A stretch of 64,000 bases of DNA from Ophiura sarsii (taxonomy: Eukaryota; Echinodermata; Ophiuroidea; Amphilepidida; Ophiuridae). Shown here piece by piece: positions 24,965 through 36,440 of the stretch (within the stretch, counting starts at the first letter, position 1; every line of letters begins with the position of its first letter). The DNA lies in assembly GCA_035610835.1 (NCBI GenBank), contig CM069448.1:26313905-26377904 (forward strand), given 5' to 3'. The notes beneath the pieces are model-generated. The model did no database searches. It worked only from the letters and a program-made list of their open reading frames with translations, and was not told where the DNA came from. The translations under genes and the position numbers were made by a program.

Positions 24965-27040
24965 TCGCCATATCTCTTACGCGTATTACGCGGGTCCACT
25001 GAAAGTCTAAAATATTTCCATTATACGTTGATATATTGATATGCTTCCTTTATAAGTCCATTGTATATTTGCTATCGCCCCTCCTCCCCAGGGGGCCAAC
25101 CGAAGGCCAAAGGGCTGTGACCTGACCTATGGCCGACGGCCAACAGCAGCGAGCGGATGAGGATAAAAACACACGTTGCTATCTTCGTAGAAAAGTGCAC
25201 TGGTGCCATCCGCCAAAAACTTAACCAAAGGCCTGGACTAAAACTAGTCACCTCTGGGATAATCAGTATCTATACCAACCCTTCAAAACGATTTCAGATC
25301 ATGGTTAGGAAAAACCAGTCAACCAGGATCCAACTATACAGTCTTCCAGGTATCACAGAGACAGTCAACTTAGACGGTAAACGCGTAAACCAAATCTGAA
25401 AAGAGAAACTCGAACTAATATATTAGAGTGGGTTGGGTGGGTAAATTTAAAATTCTCACAAATTAAACAACTGTTCTCTAATTGAATCATACAAATTGTA
25501 ACGTGATTCGAAATACCTAGCTCCCGACAGCTACGCACGAAGTTACCGATCGCGTGAGCGGAACCACGAAAAGCTCGCGAAGCAATGAAGTTCCGTCTGT
25601 CGCACCAAATGGCTCGATTGTTGATACATGCCATCACCTTAGTGATAACTACCGGACAAAACGTATTGCATGATTGTCATAGTTTTATTTCGTGAGCACA
25701 CAACGTCCATATCATAATAATGAACTTACCGGCTCAGGAGATAGTGAGTTTCCTGACATATAAGAGCCATATAAATTGTGATGTTAAGTCGCCCAATGGA
25801 AAGAGTCAAAGACCCAACTTGGTCCGGTATAATGATAGGAAATACAATAGCGATTCGATCGTGCCTATTTCTCTATTAACCACACTGGTTCAAGTCTCAC
25901 GTAGCATTACTAAAACACTTTACACACAGATTGAAGGAAGAAATGGAAATCAATATTCAATCAGTCGATTCCTGTAAACTGTGCGTATTAAATCATAATC
26001 AATTGAATGAATTGAACATTACATCCTCTGGGGATTCGGTATAACACCAAACAAAAAGGCAAATATTAAATTTGTTGACGCAATCAAGCCAAATCTGTCA
26101 CCCAGAGGGATGTTATATTATTATGTAATTCGAACCGAAGGCCAAACGAATTCCCTTAAGCGATTTTGCCCCACCAAGGCGAGGCTATAATTCTAGCTAT
26201 CCGTTAATTGGGGAATTTCCGCATCGTGCTCCCTTTAACTTAGACCCTTCAATCTGGTAAATTAAAGCCCGTGTGGTAAATGAGATTGGATCAAGACTAT
26301 TCTTTCCTCTTGTCCAAGGCTGACAGCAAAATTGTTAACTTTATTTGTTGGAAGTGGCTCTTTTTACTTCATTCTTTCCTCCCATCTTTTCTAACTTTCA
26401 TTTCATTCAGCCAGCATGCTTATATAGGCTTTTTAAGTCTGGCCTGAGCATTTTGCTTGAGCATAGTCCCTTCAGGACCCATGCGTGCGTCCGTATGGAC
26501 CGACCGTGTAAACAAACAAACAAACAAATAAACAAATGAAGTCATCCCTATGATCTTTTCATACACTAATCGGATAGGTTTAAAACTAGTTCTGTTAAAG
26601 CCTTGTCCAAGCACCGCTATAAAACCTAAGTATCGATACCGTTATCGAGCCACGACGGTGTGTAAAACAATGGCGGCACACCCCTATCAGTTCATGGCTC
26701 TTATTTCCCAGATGATAAGCTAGATATGTCCCCTGTGAATTGACACTACTGCCTCTGGACCCCTTCTATTTGTCATGAACCCGCGCCCTCTTTAGGTTTC
26801 ATCAACTTAACAAACTTGTCTCCGCTGTATTTGTAGGTTAATAACCTGCTCAAGCCGCCTATCATCAGCATCTACTGGAGTCTAAAATGAGAGCAAAGTT
26901 TAAAGGTTATACTATGTTATTGATAGGTTTAGTAACTGCCAATGGTTTAGTACGTACAGCCAATCAAATATATGGTAATACGCCTGTGCTTGTATATTAG
27001 GATTATCTGCCAGACTGTCGATAGTAGGATACGCTAACCC

Positions 27041-27470
27041 CTACTGTCAATAGCTCGCCCTATATCTACCATTCAAAATCATAATGAATACAAAATGCTT
27101 GCCCATAAAACTAACAAGAAAAATGTTGGTTCTCAAAACTATTCAACTACAGTAAACAATATATTTGTGTCAAGTAACTAATGTCTGTTACTAAACTCAC
27201 ACAAACTACGCTGAACATTAATTCATCGAACACATTACCCACTAAATTCCCTACTGTCAATAGCTCGCCCTATATCTACCATTCAAAATCATAATGAATA
27301 CCAAAATGCCTGCCCATAAACCTAACAAGAAAAACAACAACAAAATTGGTTCTCAAAACTATTCAATTACTATATTCAAACAGTAATTATATTTGTGTTA
27401 AGTATAACTATAGTCTGTTACTACAATCAAACAAACTACGCTGAGCATTAATTCATCAAACATATTAAGG
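27041..27470. repeat. Direct tandem duplication, about 210 bp unit
   Basis: CTACTGTCAATAGCTCGCCC begins both copies (27041 and 27249). Both run through TCTACCATTCAAAATCATAA, GGTTCTCAAAACTATTCAA and AAACTACGCTGA(A/G)CATTAA. A few small insertions separate them. Confidence 0.9.
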
Positions 27471-28034
27471 TCACATTCATTCGGTTCGGTTGTCTACATA
27501 CGATATGTTCAACTTAAAAGTATATTGTGTACTATAACTATACCAAAGTTGTACACCCACATTATGATAAACACACCATTTTGCAACTCTGGCCTAAACC
27601 CAATTCCTAATGTTGCCAAATTAAATTAAGATTATTCAGTATGACTTGAACGAAAAAACACCCGCTTTTCAATAGCTCATATGACTTCAAGTTGAAGTGA
27701 ATTCAGTATAGTCATTTAGTAACCGTACCAATGGGAAGTTCAACTTAAGTTCAGCTTGAACACTATTGCATTTGTAGCAATACCATTACCTGTAACCAGA
27801 GTAAACACATAAACCGCGATGCAAACAGAATTTAGGTATGACCTAAGCATGCCCTCACCAGATATTATGCCAAACGTCAAATGAAATTCACTATTATAAC
27901 TGTGAAACTGTATGAAAAGTTAACAACTAATACCATTCAACACAGCGTATAAAACAATGCGTGAGATGTTTGACATGATTCGAAAAAATTCAAAGTCAAT
28001 ACAATTAATTATGACATTAGGTACCTTCGAGAAG

Positions 28035-28122
28035 TATTAACTGTTTGTCCTGAACTGATAAAGCCTAATACATCCGGGATTATTAACTGTCTGTCCTAAA
28101 CTGACAAAGCCTGATTTCAAAA
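28035..28122. repeat. Direct repeat pair, about 45 bp
   Basis: ATTAACTGT(T/C)TGTCCT(G/A)AACTGA(T/C)AAAGCCT occurs at about 28038 and 28081, in tandem. Confidence 0.75.
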
Positions 28123-28894
28123 TAAATTTAAAACTCAATTAACATTAATAATGTGCCCTATTTCAAGAAAAAGTTAGATTAAACTACTGCAACAATGAAC
28201 TTTGAATCATGCCATAGGTAACGTGGAGCATTTTATTGACTATAATTTTAGCCTATAATTACAGGACAGATTTATATAGTGAAAGTTTCCAATGCAACCG
28301 TATTAGACCCTTCAGTTACCATGGTAACTATAGTCGCAAGTTTGGATTCAAAGTTTCATTGTAGCATAATAATTAATACGTTGAACTTGGCTTTTATCCA
28401 AAGCAATACCCTGGCCCTGTTCGATTCAGATGCCTAGCAGATGCCTAGGCATCTGGTGTAGGGGACAGTTTGGTAAGTCACTTAACCCGGGGACTAAATT
28501 CAGTTATATACCTGAGAGTGTATACTATAGCTACACTTTCTTACAATAGGACCAGCGACAACATACTCTCAGGCTATTTTAAAAACAGGCTACTACTGCC
28601 CTTGAACTCGAATTGCATGGTACCGGGATCAGAGGTGATTGCAATGTGTCTGCGTGGTATAGTAATATGAGGTTTTATAAGAGAAGATTACGCGGGTGCT
28701 TTTAATAGCAGTATGATATAACTACATAATTGTAAATACTTCAAATTACAATTAATTAAAGGGTATTAATGACTGCTAGCAAACCAAATCTCTCCCGTTA
28801 CAGTGACAGCTCTGCCGTTTGTTGTAAATTCATGTTTGCTTGGATAAGCTCAGATGTATCGTCATACACAATAATCATGCTCTCCTTAACCCTG

Positions 28895-29058
28895 GGTTTC
28901 CGTAGCTCGCTGCTGCCTGTTTCGCTTCAGCCTCCCATCTGTTTGTTTTGGAGCCTTTCGTTTTCAAGCCATGATGGACCTTGGGCTATTTCCGTAGCTC
29001 GCTGCTGCCTGTTTCTCTTCAGCCTTCCGTCTGACTGTTTTGGAGCCATGATGGCCCT
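28895..29058. repeat. Tandem duplication, about 85 bp unit
   Basis: TTTCCGTAGCTCGCTGCTGC and the following CTTCAGCC, CCGTCTG/CCCATCTG and TTTTGGAGCC segments appear at about 28906 and 28990. An open frame on + and a possible frame on the minus strand cross both copies but match no known protein. Confidence 0.8.
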
Positions 29059-29462
29059 GCGACATAAAATAGGACATAGGTATGAATATCATGCCGTTCG
29101 ATATACTTCCACCAAATTGATAGTTTCTGATCAATGGATCATGTTTGTTACCTCTATGTTTACATTTATTTATTTTGATTAATACTTAATTTATTAATTA
29201 ATTATTTATTTATATCGCGCTTACAGTAGAATTCACTAGGATCTGTAAACGTATAGCTGTGTTTCCTATCTGTTGTGCTGATGGATACCAATCCCTATAT
29301 TATTAAAGACCCTCGATGCTTCACTGATATATTGAAAATATAATAGCTGCCTGTAGGCCCTACTATTCAAGTGCTGCATACAATGCCGTTGAACGTAGTT
29401 ACTTCGCCTTGTACTTGAAACCCCCTTTGGGACCACCCGACTAACGGATAAAATGCATGTGG

Positions 29463-30361
29463 CTACCCAGCTGGCCATTTTACGTTTTTTAAACGTTAAA
29501 AACACGTTTCAAGTTGGTGAAAAAAACGTTTTGATATTACGTATTAAAAACGTATATGTGTGGAGTTTTTTATGGGTTTTAATAACGTTTCCATGTAACG
29601 TTTTGAAAACGTTAATATAACGTGAAAATAACCAGATATTTAAATGATTTAGTCTTGCAAGATGTTTCAAATACGTTTTAAAAACATGTTTAAAACGATG
29701 TTTAACACGTTTTAAAAACGTTTCACAAACACGAAACCTAATTATAACCAATTTAAAACGTTTTTGAAAACCTATATTAGATAATTGATAATTAATTGAT
29801 AATTAACTGGCAATTTAAAGACCAATTCAATAATTTGGCTTCTTATTAACATTCTCCAACAAAATTGTTCATGTGTTTGGGAAGTAATGTTCTTATTTGC
29901 CATTTACTTATGAAATGATACATGTAGCAGATCAAAAAACTATATGAAAGGAAATAAATATACAATCCATAGTGTTACCAAACCAAAATAACCCAGGTAA
30001 GTGCGCATGCGTGTAATTGCCTACGTTTTTAAAAAACGTTTTAAAAACGTTTCGTAAAAAACGAAACTTATGGTCCAGGACCATAATATTTGGTTTAATT
30101 TAGGTTGTAATATAACGTTCTATAAACGTTTTGATTTCGTTTCAATCATGTGTTCGTTTATAAGTATTGTGACAACATTAATTTAACGTTTTTATAACGT
30201 TTTGATGATACGATTTGCAATAAAAAAAATATGCTTTGAAACTGTAACGTTTTTAAGACGTTTTAAAAACGTTTAAGACGTTTTAAAAACGTTTCACAAA
30301 AACAAAACCTAATTAAACCCAATTCAAAACGTTTTGAAAACGTTTTGTGTTTACTGGGTAT
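29463..30361. mobile_element. AACGTTTT-rich inverted-repeat element
   Basis: Both outer ends carry CCCAG next to TA (TACCCAG at 29464, CTGGGTA at 30355). The sequence is packed with the self-complementary word AAAACGTTTT and AAACGTTT variants in two blocks (29480-29770 and 30025-30345) around a less repetitive centre. It may be one element of about 900 bp or two adjacent relatives, because another ACCCAG occurs near 29992. No ORF. Confidence 0.55.
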
Positions 30362-31540
30362 GCTACCAAAGTCCAAAACGACCCTGGTAAATTGGAATGT
30401 GATGGCGGGAAATGAGAACGCGACCCACGTCTATGGCATCTCGGCTGATATAGAAAAATATTTTGAACGCAATCCTCGAACTCTCCCTAACCCAGCTTCG
30501 AGATTAAACTACTGAACTTTTACGCCCTGTGTTGAAACTGGCAACACGTATCACTTTGGAATGCTTAGATCTGTTCACGTCTCCAAAAGAACCCTAGCGG
30601 GGAGAAAACGACCATCAATTGACCGGGTTGCCAATAACTCGTTCAAGTGGCCCATTTGGCAACTTGGATCTACGAGAATCCCGTTGCAAAGTAAGTCATA
30701 TGTCACAACCACCTTCGTGTTTAATAATAGCGTTGTGAGATATTTGTGTTGCTTATTCTGGCAACAGGTTTATCCCTAGTTCTGAATCTTATACGCCAAT
30801 AGCTACAATAATATAACCTTATTATTTAAATTTTTAGTTAAATAAATCTATTTACTAGTTGATTACTTAACTTGCAATAACTGGTTGGTTTTGTCCCTGG
30901 TTTTGTGGATGATCTGTGGTTGCCTGATGCGTCGTAAGATGTCCCGCTTGGACACACTCGATGCGGCAGATGTTACTTCAAATTTGGCTGACGTAGCTTC
31001 TATCTCCTCCGTTTTGAATTATAAAATTGTACATTGAATAATATTTTATTTTTGCCGAACTAAGTCACCGTTACAGCAATCTTTTACAGTGTCATTTCGT
31101 ATTTCCAAGAGTCGTTATGCCTTTGCCTGGCCGAGTATAATCGTGGACCGTATAATCGTGGACCGTTTTATAAAACTTATCGGTTGGTTAAGTCCCACAA
31201 TAACTTATTATTAGGAGTCCGATGCAATGACGTAGACTATTTCTCGCTTGAAAGTTAATCCGATATTTGTGTTAAATATGTGATCAAATCAAACCACTCT
31301 CCTTATGGTTATAATCTCAACGTTGTTATACAGTACTATCATGAGACGTTTTCCCCCAGAATCGCATGGAAAGGGTTGAAATAAGCATAAAATCGCGAGC
31401 AGAAATAGTTTCCCGGCCAGGTATCTCGCAAACGCAGAAAAAGGAGGGAAACACTTAGACTTTACCAAGACCTGGCCGAGAGATGATGAAGTAACCGGAA
31501 GTTAAATTGGATTAATTCAGACGGGCCTCATTAATCCGAA

Positions 31541-32013
31541 TTAACAAAGCAAAAATACTAGATATGAGTTTCTAGCGGTCTAACCCATACATCCCATTGT
31601 TAAAACTATACTCTGATCATACATGTTGGTTTATATATGCCAATATATATGGAGTTTTACCATTTTTGGCAGCCATTTTGGCGGCCATCTTGGATTTAGG
31701 TGTGTTAACAAAGCAAGTTGCAGGCCAATTATATTGAAATGAGTTTCAATGGATTCATTGATATTAAAAACCATACTTTTGCGGTTAAAATATTTGTAAA
31801 TTAATAATAAGAAGTCAAGATATTGTCAAAAATAGGTTTTTTTGGCGGCCATCTTGGATTTACGGAAAAAAAGACTTTCGCCTGCTTAGATTTTATTAGA
31901 CTTTTAATATGTTGTTCCAGAGACCTTTCTGATGAAGAAACTGAAGAAAAACCTTGTGTTGCAATTTGTGGTGGGTCATCCATGCTATCATTTGCGATAG
32001 ATTGACTGGACTA
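31541..32013. mobile_element. Foldback-type element, copy 2, right end
   Basis: Starts mid-unit (TTAACAAAGCAAAAATAC), directly continuing the unit broken at 24560, and runs outward through GGCGGCCATCTTGGATTTA, CTTTCGCCTGCTTAG and GTGGTGGGTCA to the terminal TAGATTGACTGGACTA. It is the inverse of 21585-21905. Confidence 0.8.
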
Positions 32014-32148
32014 CCAGGAGACTTGTTACCTGGAGCACGAAATTGGCGTCGGTCCAGGGGCTCGCCCCCTTGGAGCTGTAAATTCACTGATGTTTTAAGG
32101 CTCTTGGAGAGCTCTCCAGGCACACATTTTCTTCAATTAAGACATTTG

Positions 32149-32220
32149 TTCATCTTCATTCATGATAATATTTTCATCTTCATTCATGATAATATTTTCA
32201 TCTTCATTCATGATAATATT
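32149..32220. repeat. Minisatellite, three 24 bp units
   Basis: Three near-perfect units of CATCTTCATTCATGATAATA plus TTTT. The length is a multiple of three, so it reads through as a repeated peptide in one frame, but nothing suggests it is translated. Confidence 0.9.
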
Positions 32221-32929
32221 TGAGGGAAATTATGTTAAATAAAGATGTTTAAAGGACAACCTTTAAGGGATAAACAAGAGTATATTTAGTATAAAACATT
32301 CATAAGTTAGACTAATGTAAAGACCCCACAAGCTGTATGATCCTTTAAAAAGGAGGATTCTGTGCTTGGTTAATTTCGTGCTGTCTTACACCAAGGATAA
32401 TCCAATCAATGGTAACATCTTTCTATCACCCTATTTCACCGACGGAGCTGGATTTTTTTTTAAATTATTTTTATTAAAGAAAGTGAAATTGAAATGTGTC
32501 GACTAGCAGATTATGTGCGTTACAAATATATGAGCAAAATGCACTGATCATGAGCTCGCGGCGTAGAATCCAGGGGCTTCATCCCTTGGAATTTACACAA
32601 TACAATTGTAAGGCCAAAAAATAAATTGTTTGTTTCAGGCGTAACATGCCATTGAAAATTAGGGGCGGGCGGGCGGGATTTTGTTGTTTTAATCATAGAT
32701 TTTAATATATTTTGAATTAAATATACTATAAATTACTAAATTTGATCTCACAGAGTCAAATAAATCAAAAAATATCATGAGGCCGTTTGCGATTTTGTTT
32801 GTTGTTTTTTTTGGGGGGGGGGGTCAACAAAAAGGTACAGTAGTACTCAAAAAGGTACATTGTAACATTTTACGGGGGAGCCCGCCCCCTCCGCCCATGT
32901 ATCCGCCACTGTAATGCACACGCTTTTCA
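32221..32929. other. No gene recognised
   Basis: Unremarkable intronic sequence with an 11-base G run near 32812-32823. Confidence 0.4.
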
Positions 32930-33228
32930 ATTCCGGCATCCTTGTTTCGACCACTACTTATATTATTGGAAGATTGTTTTTATAAGTTCATAATTTTTTG
33001 GAGAAACATGTACATAAAAATGTGTATCTAATATAATTCAATTCATAAACATTTCAAATTTAATTAGCAAATTACCCTCCCCTTACGTTGCAGTTTCTGA
33101 AATTATCTATCAAATAAATTGCTGTTCTTAATTATCTGTCCCTATTCACTGAAGTACGCCTTTTTCAAGACCAATGAGATGTGTTAGGAATTGATTTCAA
33201 TAAATAGTTTTAAGTACTGGTCGGTCAT
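32930..33228 (+). repeat. Intron copy A', part 1, of the receptor 5' flank
   Basis: Similar to 15890-16225 in the same orientation: ATTATTGGA(A/-)GATTGTTTT-type, GAACATGTACAT, GTTGCA(A/G)TTTCTGAAAT and GGAAT(C/T)GATTTCA(C/A)TAAA segments occur in the same order. Divergence is clearly higher than in part 2 (36065-36425). It ends where a mariner-like element begins. Confidence 0.6.
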
Positions 33229-33232
33229 ACTA

Positions 33233-34448
33233 CGAGGGTCATTTAATAAGTTCTACCTCCTACCTCATAACTTTGCTATCATATATGCCAATCATTTTAC
33301 CAATTCTAAGGTACAACACGTACCTATCAGTCAAGAATAACGATTCTATGGTTCAGATATCTCTTTAAAAGACTACAAACGCAAAAAGTGACTAATTTGA
33401 TATGACAATTAATAAGCCGTCTGATTACCCAGAACCAGATCAGGACAACTATCAAGCTTTTAACTCTTCCCTATAGAGAACACTGCAAAAGTTATATTTG
33501 CTGAGAGATCTGCAATATACAGGACTAAATGGAGAAATTCCAAGTCTCTCCAAGATGATTTTCTGTTATTGATTATTTGATTGACTATTCTGAAGATTGC
33601 ACATAAAGAAAACTCAAGACGTGACTATTATGCTAAAGATTAACATACGAGGCATCACTGTGGGATGAATCGTAACAATGAAGTTGACTGATTAGCAGTA
33701 TTCCAGTATACTAAAGGCATAGCATTACAGTCGAGTTGATATTATACTATTTGCAAGTCTACATCTAGATGTCATCCATTGTTCTCCATTTTCAATAGTC
33801 AAATCGTGCCCTTATATCTAACCATACAATATGGAGAAAAAACGTAATTTAACGTTTCCGTTGTCCAAAATCTCTGGCTTTGACCACATCAGAACAAAAG
33901 TGAAACAGATATCAATTATAATTTACTATATAAGTGTAGCCATGATTCAGAGCTATAATCATGACAAAATATGAATTCAGCCTCATGAAATTAAAAGGGC
34001 CATTAAGAGATGTGATGGAGGCTGCGCCCTCAATTACAAAAATGTGTGATAAAAACTGGGATTTGTATATTTTCTATATTTTACAATTGTATTACATGTA
34101 TGAACTAACACCTATATAAGGATTAAGAAAAATCACCCCTCTTTGTACAACAAAACGTCGATTCAAAAATGATGGTTGAGCCGCAACCAGCATTTTACAT
34201 GGTTTAGGGGTGGTATTCCAACATATATATTTGTTTTAATCAAGTTTTGCTGGTTTTTTTAGTAGAAACAACAATTTTTAACATGTTTAATGGCCATTTC
34301 TAACATGTTTAATGTTCATCTTGAATTCTGAAGTAAATTAATTAAAATTAAATAAATTCAACATGACATCGTGTCCCTTTAATGTCATGAGGCTGGCATT
34401 CATATTAGCGATGTTATGAGGGAGGAGGTAGAACTTGAATGACAATCG
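33233..34448. mobile_element. Mariner-like element, non-coding
   Basis: TA flanks both ends. The terminal inverted repeats CGAGGGTCATT and AATGACAATCG continue inward through GTTCTACCTCCT(A/C)CCTCATAAC over about 45 bp. The TACGAGGGTCATTTAATAAG end is a familiar mariner terminus, and 1216 bp is near the usual 1.3 kb. I find no transposase reading frame, so either the inside was replaced or it has decayed. Confidence 0.7.
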
Positions 34449-34843
34449 TACATTTTTATTTCCCGACGTATTTGCTTTAAAGGTCAACCAAAGTGGTGAT
34501 TCAAGTATATTTTATTCGATGTTTAAAAAGAATTTCTTTAAATATTGTCCAGGGATAAAGATATACATAACATCAATCATAATTGCCAGTGTTTCTTTTT
34601 TTAATGTGGGATGAACCTGAGACAAACATATTAGGTATATTATTAGTCCCAGGGATGAACTGTATTACGGATGACGCGTTACTACGTAAAGTGTTACTCC
34701 CAACTCGGGTATCTATCTGGGTCTCGATCGATAAGTTTGCACAAACAAAAGTCATGAGTGGATGCTTTACGCTACCGAGGGTCTGTGTGAGAGTCTGGGT
34801 AACACCTATGACGTATTATACAGGGTATTAACCTGCCATCGTC

Positions 34844-34868
34844 AATATATATATATATATATATATAA
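34844..34868. repeat. (AT)n microsatellite
   Basis: About 12 AT units. It abuts the Penelope-like fragment. Confidence 0.9.
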
Positions 34869-34869
34869 T

Positions 34870-35190
34870 ATAAAAGCTGCTTATCCACAAAAATAGCCTG
34901 TGTAAGTAAATGTAATAAATATAAGAGGACCTGACGTTTCGATTCTAACAAATCTTTATCGAAGGTAAAATGACAGAATACAACATACACAACATATATA
35001 TATACAGAGGAACAATGGGCAGGAAGTAAAGTGACAGATGGATGAATGGGGGATCGGAGTCAAGAACAGCATAATGAATGCGGTTGGCAAGATGACGCAT
35101 GGCTTCATCAATGTACTTCTGTCGGTCCATGACAACTACTGCTGACCCTTTGTCTTCTGGCTTGATGATGATGTCTGTCCGTAACATGAT
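34870..35190 (-). pseudogene. Penelope-like retroelement fragment
   Basis: On the minus strand 35187 to about 35055 reads IIIKPEDKGSAVVVMDRQKY and continues with a DEAMRHL and LDSDPP segment, the hallmark of the region before the palm of Penelope-like reverse transcriptases. The rest of the RT and the GIY-YIG endonuclease are missing. Further along the minus strand, 34965-34930 holds a GATT/AATC hairpin followed by CGAAACGTC, reminiscent of the hammerhead motif found in Penelope terminal repeats but lacking the intact CUGANGA core. Dead fragment. Confidence 0.7.
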
Positions 35191-35220
35191 ACAAATTAAG
35201 CATGCTTAAAAACTACTTAA

Positions 35221-35929
35221 GGGGGCTGTGCACCTTCAGGTACAGCCTCCGTAAAACTGCCGTAACTTCTTTATTATTCATTAAATCTATATAAAAGTAT
35301 ACATTTTCTTGCAGAAAAGGGTTCAATGAATCCAACCATGATCATGAAATTGACCATTTTGGGAGAAAATTATAAAAAACATGTTTGTTGACCCATTTTA
35401 GGTTTGGAAAAGATAACTCAAAATATATTTTGTTAAATTTTATCATATTAGTTTAATTATATTCCTCATGCAATTCCCTAGGAATAGTTTTTTTTTAAAT
35501 TTTTACTTTATTATTTTTTGAATTATCGAACAAAAAGTGCCAACAAATATGATTTTTTACCAAAAAAGGTGATTTTCACGATTTTGGAGGTTAAAAAACA
35601 GTTTTTTTGGCACTTTTTGGTCTGTAATTCAAAAAATAATAAAGTAAAAATTTAAAAAAAGAAGAAGATTCCTCGGGAATTGCATGAGGAATATAATAAA
35701 ACTAGTATGACAAAATGTAACAAAATATATTTTGAGTTATCTTTTCCAAACCTAAAATGGGTCAAAAAACATGTTTTTTATAATTTTCTCCAAAATGGTC
35801 AATTTCATGATCATAGTTGGATTCATTGAACCCTTTCCTGCAAAAAAATGTATACTTTTATTAAGATTAAATGAATAATGAAGAAGTTACGGCAGTTTTA
35901 CGGAGGCTATGCGAAGGTGCACAGCCCCC
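35221..35929. mobile_element. Long palindromic element flanked by TTAA (piggyBac-like MITE)
   Basis: Arms of about 325 bp (35221-35546 and 35607-35929) are inverse copies; ends read GGGGGCTGTGCACCTTC and GAAGGTGCACAGCCCCC. The loop is about 60 bp. TTAA lies on each side (35217-35220, 35930-35933), the target duplication used by piggyBac and a few other superfamilies. TTAA is itself palindromic, so it could instead be part of the arms. Non-coding. In the pre-mRNA it would fold into a long double-stranded hairpin. Confidence 0.8.
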
Positions 35930-36061
35930 TTAAGGGTAATTCTGCTGTTGTTATCTTTTTTCATCCATTGAATGAAACAAACTTGAATCACCATTTTTGG
36001 TTAATCTATTGCTGTATAAATTCCATACAAAGGTTTTTAAATAGGCATCGGCTGTAATAAA

Positions 36062-36440
36062 ATGGGTCATTTTGATGAACAATGGCAAACCAGTCGTGAG
36101 TCCTTAACTCAACGGAAGTTCCTGAAGTGATTGTCCTCGACGGAGCTCATTTATTCGTCATTAATAACACAGCATCGTGCTTTCATCATTTCAGTTACAC
36201 AATTTAATTTAAAAAGAATAACGGGGAATTATTTCGAATTGTAATCAGCATGTGGTATTTATTAAACTTAGTCAACGAAATTGTCCAGGCGAATGAATGC
36301 TGTCTAAGACCTTGCAATCGTATAATGGATTGGAAACTAAAAGCGCAATGTTTAAGGTTTGCATAAAACATTACTATACGTACGTTATCGAATAGCGTCA
36401 GAATACAGATTTCCCACAGTACAGTCGATATGCCAACAAA
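36062..36440 (+). repeat. Intron copy A', part 2, of the receptor 5' flank
   Basis: Very similar to 16240-16600, same orientation: ATGGCAAACCAGTC, GGAGC(A/T)CATTTATTCGTCA, AATTATTTCGAATTG, GAATGCTGTCTAAGACCTTG, AATAGCGTCA(A/G)AATACAG, TTTCCCACAGT. Similarity stops near 36425, and the sequence equivalent to exon 1 does not follow. Confidence 0.85.

Larger units (their letters stand above)
24561..31540. mobile_element. 7 kb insertion within foldback copy 2, unclassified
   Basis: TTAAC precedes it (24556-24560) and follows it (31541-31545), and the foldback unit resumes exactly after it. This fits an insertion with a TTAA or TTAAC target duplication. Ends are TCTTAGG at the left and AATCCGAA at the right, with no convincing inverted or long direct terminal repeats. 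The inside holds four hairpin repeats (24690-24962), a 208 bp tandem duplication (27041-27470), smaller duplications and a nested AACGTT-rich element (29463-30361). No transposase, RT or integrase motif was found on either strand; short frames such as 25157-25399 and 25720-25977 match nothing I know. It could be several events rather than one element. Confidence 0.5.
34476..36003. mobile_element. Inverted-repeat element hosting younger insertions
   Basis: CAACCAAAGTGGTGATTCAA (34478 on) is matched in inverse by TTGAATCACCATTTTTGGTT (about 35982-36001), giving arms of about 45 bp. Between them lie an (AT)n tract, a Penelope-like fragment and a TTAA-flanked palindrome, suggesting nested insertion. 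Target duplication not resolved. Confidence 0.5.

Noticed and set aside
28769..29182. 137-codon + ORF as a membrane protein gene
   Set aside because: It crosses a tandem duplication and is equally open in part on the other strand; no family resemblance.
24561..31540. LTR retrotransposon
   Set aside because: No long direct terminal repeats, TG..CA ends, gag or pol motifs could be seen, although the target duplication would fit.
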